Assembly (NCBI RefSeq): GCF_900609055.1
Contig: NZ_UXAW01000066.1
Span: 1-51,389, forward strand
Source of the DNA: Pseudogemmobacter humi
GTDB taxonomy: Bacteria > Pseudomonadota > Alphaproteobacteria > Rhodobacterales > Rhodobacteraceae
Reading direction: 5' to 3'
Length of the DNA: 51,389 bases
A program made the position numbers and the translations under genes. The notes under the pieces were generated by a model. The model made no database searches and was not told the origin of the DNA. It worked only from the letters and a program-made list of their open reading frames with translations. Below are positions 49,665 to 51,389 of the stretch, in pieces. Positions within the stretch are counted from its first letter, which is position 1; every line of letters begins with the position of its first letter.

Positions 49665-49787
49665 TCAGCCCATCAGCACGAACCCAACGGTGAACAGGAT
49701 AAGGAAGACCAGCACGGCGGTTGCGACCATGCCACCCTGGCGCGTCTCGGATTTTGTCGGTTTGCGGTTCGGATCGGGGGTGGTCAC
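49665..49787 (-). CDS. Small single-pass membrane protein, 40 aa
   Basis: It starts at GTG 49787 with AAGGAG 7 nt upstream and overlaps the stop of the PH-domain gene by 4 bp (GTGA). Sequence outline: a polar N-terminus ([18 protein letters not shown]) and one hydrophobic segment MVATAVLVFLILFTVGFVL near residues 21-39. The strong ribosome-binding site and coupling argue for a real gene. No function is known; association with the adjacent membrane protein is a guess. Confidence 0.65.
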   Translation of the reverse strand: MTTPDPNRKPTKSETRQGGMVATAVLVFLILFTVGFVLMG

Positions 49788-50368
49788 AGGAAGGCTCCTT
49801 CCGGCAAGGCGGCACGCAGCGCCTGCCGGTTCTTGCCGCCGAAGACGAATATGATCCATGTGCCGTCCGGGCTGCGAACTGTCAGCCGCGCCTGGCCGGA
49901 CCGATGCACCCGCAGACCGTCAAGCGGAATGATCCGGCGCTGTCTGTGCGCCAGCAACCGACCCTCGATGATCAGCGCGTTTTCGGTCAGCCGGTATTCT
50001 ATCGCGATGCCGCCAAAGGGAATGACCAGCAGCAGGAACAGCAGCATAAGGCCCATCACGGCCCCGAAGGATACGAGGGCGATGAGGATGAAACTCGCCG
50101 CGATACCGTCGGGCAGTTCGCCGGTGACGATACGTCTGATCATCTGCGGAAGCGCCAAGACAGATCCGGGCACGAAGATCAGGGCAAGAAGGAACGCGGT
50201 CAGCCAGCCGGCCAGGGGCGATATACGGGCCTGCCAGACGGGCGGAGCCTCTGATCCCTCCGGCCCAGGACCGCCGTGCCGCGCCAGGCCTTGCCCGGTG
50301 CTTTGCGCGGCGCTCTGTCCCGGCGTGCGCATTCCGGATGCGGGTTTTGCGGAGCCCGCCTCAGACAT
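49784..50368 (-). CDS. PH-domain-like membrane protein
   Basis: A 194-aa protein: a disordered Gly/Ser/Pro-rich N-terminus (to about residue 45), two transmembrane segments (about 50-73 and 90-120), and a bacterial PH-like domain with [32 protein letters not shown] and [18 protein letters not shown]. This layout is like the bPH2-type (YdbS/YdbT-related) proteins. It overlaps the pyrB stop by 8 bp and the 40-aa gene by 4 bp, so all three are co-translated. The role is unknown. Confidence 0.7.
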   Translation of the reverse strand: MSEAGSAKPASGMRTPGQSAAQSTGQGLARHGGPGPEGSEAPPVWQARISPLAGWLTAFLLALIFVPGSVLALPQMIRRIVTGELPDGIAASFILIALVSFGAVMGLMLLFLLLVIPFGGIAIEYRLTENALIIEGRLLAHRQRRIIPLDGLRVHRSGQARLTVRSPDGTWIIFVFGGKNRQALRAALPEGAFL

Positions 50369-51323
50369 AGCTGTCCATCAGCCTGCGGCCGCGCTCGGCC
50401 CGCAGGTTGCGCGCGAGCAGGTCCATGCAGGCCATGCGCACCGCGACGCCCATCTCGACCTGGTCCTGGATCACCGAGCGGTTGATGTCGTCGGCGATCT
50501 CGCCGTCGATCTCGACGCCGCGGTTCATCGGGCCGGGGTGCATCACGATGGCGTCGGGCTTCGCGAAGGCCAGCTTTTCCGCGTCCAGCCCGTAGCGGTG
50601 GTAATATTCCCGCATCGAGGGCACGAAACCGCCGTCCATCCGTTCCTTTTGCAGCCGCAGCATCATCACCACATCCGCATCCTTCAGCCCCTCACGCATG
50701 TCGCCGTAGATCCCGGCGCCAAGCTCGGCGAAGCCCGGGGGCATCAGCGTCGGCGGCCCGATCAGCCGCAGATTGTTGCCCATCTTGCCCAGAAGGATCA
50801 GGTTCGAGCGCGCCACCCGGCTGTGGGCCACATCGCCGCAGATCGCCACGGTCAGCCGCTCGATCCGGCCTTTCGAGCGCCGGATGGTCAGCGCATCGAG
50901 CAAAGCCTGGGTCGGGTGCTCGTGCCGCCCGTCGCCGGCGTTCAGCACCGCGCAATCCACCTTCTGCGCCAGCAGATTGACCGCCCCCGAGGCGCCGTGC
51001 CGCACCACCAGGAGATCCGGGTGCATCGCGTTCAGCGTCATCGCGGTGTCGATCAGCGTCTCGCCCTTTTTCACGCTCGACGTGGCCATATTCATGTTCA
51101 TCACATCGGCGCCGAGGCGTTTGCCGGCGATCTCGAAGCTCGACTGGGTGCGGGTCGAGTTCTCGAAGAACATGTTGATCTGGGTCATCCCGGCCAGCGC
51201 GTCGGATTGCTTGACGGTGCGGCGGTTGAGATCGACATAGCGGTCGGCGAGATCGAGGATGGTGGTGATCTCAAGCGCCGAGAGCTGCTCGATCCCCAGA
51301 AGATGGCGGGCGCGGAAGGCCAT
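50361..51323 (-). CDS. pyrB: Aspartate carbamoyltransferase catalytic subunit
   Basis: A 320-aa enzyme of pyrimidine synthesis: carbamoyl-phosphate binding [20 protein letters not shown] (about 52-71), the flexible-loop Ser/Lys in [45 protein letters not shown], and aspartate-binding [11 protein letters not shown] and [12 protein letters not shown]. The ATG follows AAGGGGATC. It leads an operon through the PH-domain and 40-aa genes; the non-catalytic dihydroorotase pyrC' follows further on. No regulatory subunit (pyrI) is seen, fitting the pyrB-pyrC' class of enzyme. Confidence 0.96.
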   Translation of the reverse strand: MAFRARHLLGIEQLSALEITTILDLADRYVDLNRRTVKQSDALAGMTQINMFFENSTRTQSSFEIAGKRLGADVMNMNMATSSVKKGETLIDTAMTLNAMHPDLLVVRHGASGAVNLLAQKVDCAVLNAGDGRHEHPTQALLDALTIRRSKGRIERLTVAICGDVAHSRVARSNLILLGKMGNNLRLIGPPTLMPPGFAELGAGIYGDMREGLKDADVVMMLRLQKERMDGGFVPSMREYYHRYGLDAEKLAFAKPDAIVMHPGPMNRGVEIDGEIADDINRSVIQDQVEMGVAVRMACMDLLARNLRAERGRRLMDSYV

Positions 51324-51389
51324 GGGCGTGATCCCCTTCGGATGTTCCCCGCTTATGGCAAAGGGCGGGGGGCGGGGCAAGCGGGCGCC

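Overview
The window is GC-rich chromosomal DNA (about 67-70% GC by eye) from an alphaproteobacterium, most likely a Rhodobacteraceae member (Paracoccus/Rhodobacter-type). The evidence is the NepR-EcfG-PhyR general stress module, the pyrB/pyrC'/plsY neighbourhood, MatB- and YchF-like proteins with close alphaproteobacterial relatives, and a dispersed intergenic repeat (core CCTCCGGCGGGGGTATTTAA) of a kind common in this family. No phage, transposon, rRNA operon or CRISPR array was seen. There is one tRNA, tRNA-Arg(CCT).

Layout. (1) 1-6241: general stress response. nepR, ecfG and a sensor-kinase-like gene form a tight minus-strand operon that diverges from phyR over two overlapping EcfG-type promoters. 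Similar promoters (GGAAC-N16/17-CGTT) precede a three-gene envelope/coiled-coil operon (470-2119), a periplasmic protein (5662-6159) and a possible gene running off the left edge. nepR (56 aa) is easily missed because it is short. (2) 6421-9155: a glycosyltransferase-like gene coupled to dimethylargininase, then a small ribbon-helix-helix protein. (3) 9173-14069: quinone-linked D-lactate dehydrogenase (dld) and a glyoxalase I / GMC dehydrogenase operon. Both are preceded, at nearly the same distance from the ATG, by the same 17-bp near-palindrome, which suggests one methylglyoxal/D-lactate regulon.

(4) 14435-27939: the most interesting part, a catabolic island. It holds an ABC importer (binding protein, fused permease, ATPase), an MFS transporter, a CaiB-type CoA-transferase, a MatB-type acyl-CoA synthetase, and a minus-strand operon encoding thiolase, DUF35, MaoC hydratase, SDR, crotonase and thioesterase. 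A LysR-type regulator diverges from that operon. Three copies of one T-N11-A palindrome (GGAATGGTGC-N7-GCACCATTCC) sit in front of the importer operon, in front of the CoA-transferase/MatB operon and in the regulator/thiolase intergenic region, tying them into one predicted LysR regulon. The substrate is unknown. The crotonase lacks both catalytic glutamates, and no acyl-CoA dehydrogenase or dedicated malonyl-CoA decarboxylase is present.

(5) 28463-43849: mostly housekeeping and metabolic genes: ychF, a membrane sulfatase-like phosphotransferase, trpA, a glutamine synthetase-like / aminotransferase / L-lactate dehydrogenase group, a CbiX-like protein, an SGNH hydrolase, arsC-like, adenine deaminase, an EamA exporter, a degenerate NuoL/MrpA-like membrane protein and a GAPDH. 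(6) 44002-46144: an M3 oligopeptidase gene broken by one in-frame amber codon, then tRNA-Arg. (7) 46151-51323: a gene-poor, lower-GC stretch, an NYN nuclease, plsY, a non-catalytic dihydroorotase-like pyrC', a 40-aa membrane peptide gene, a PH-domain membrane protein and pyrB.
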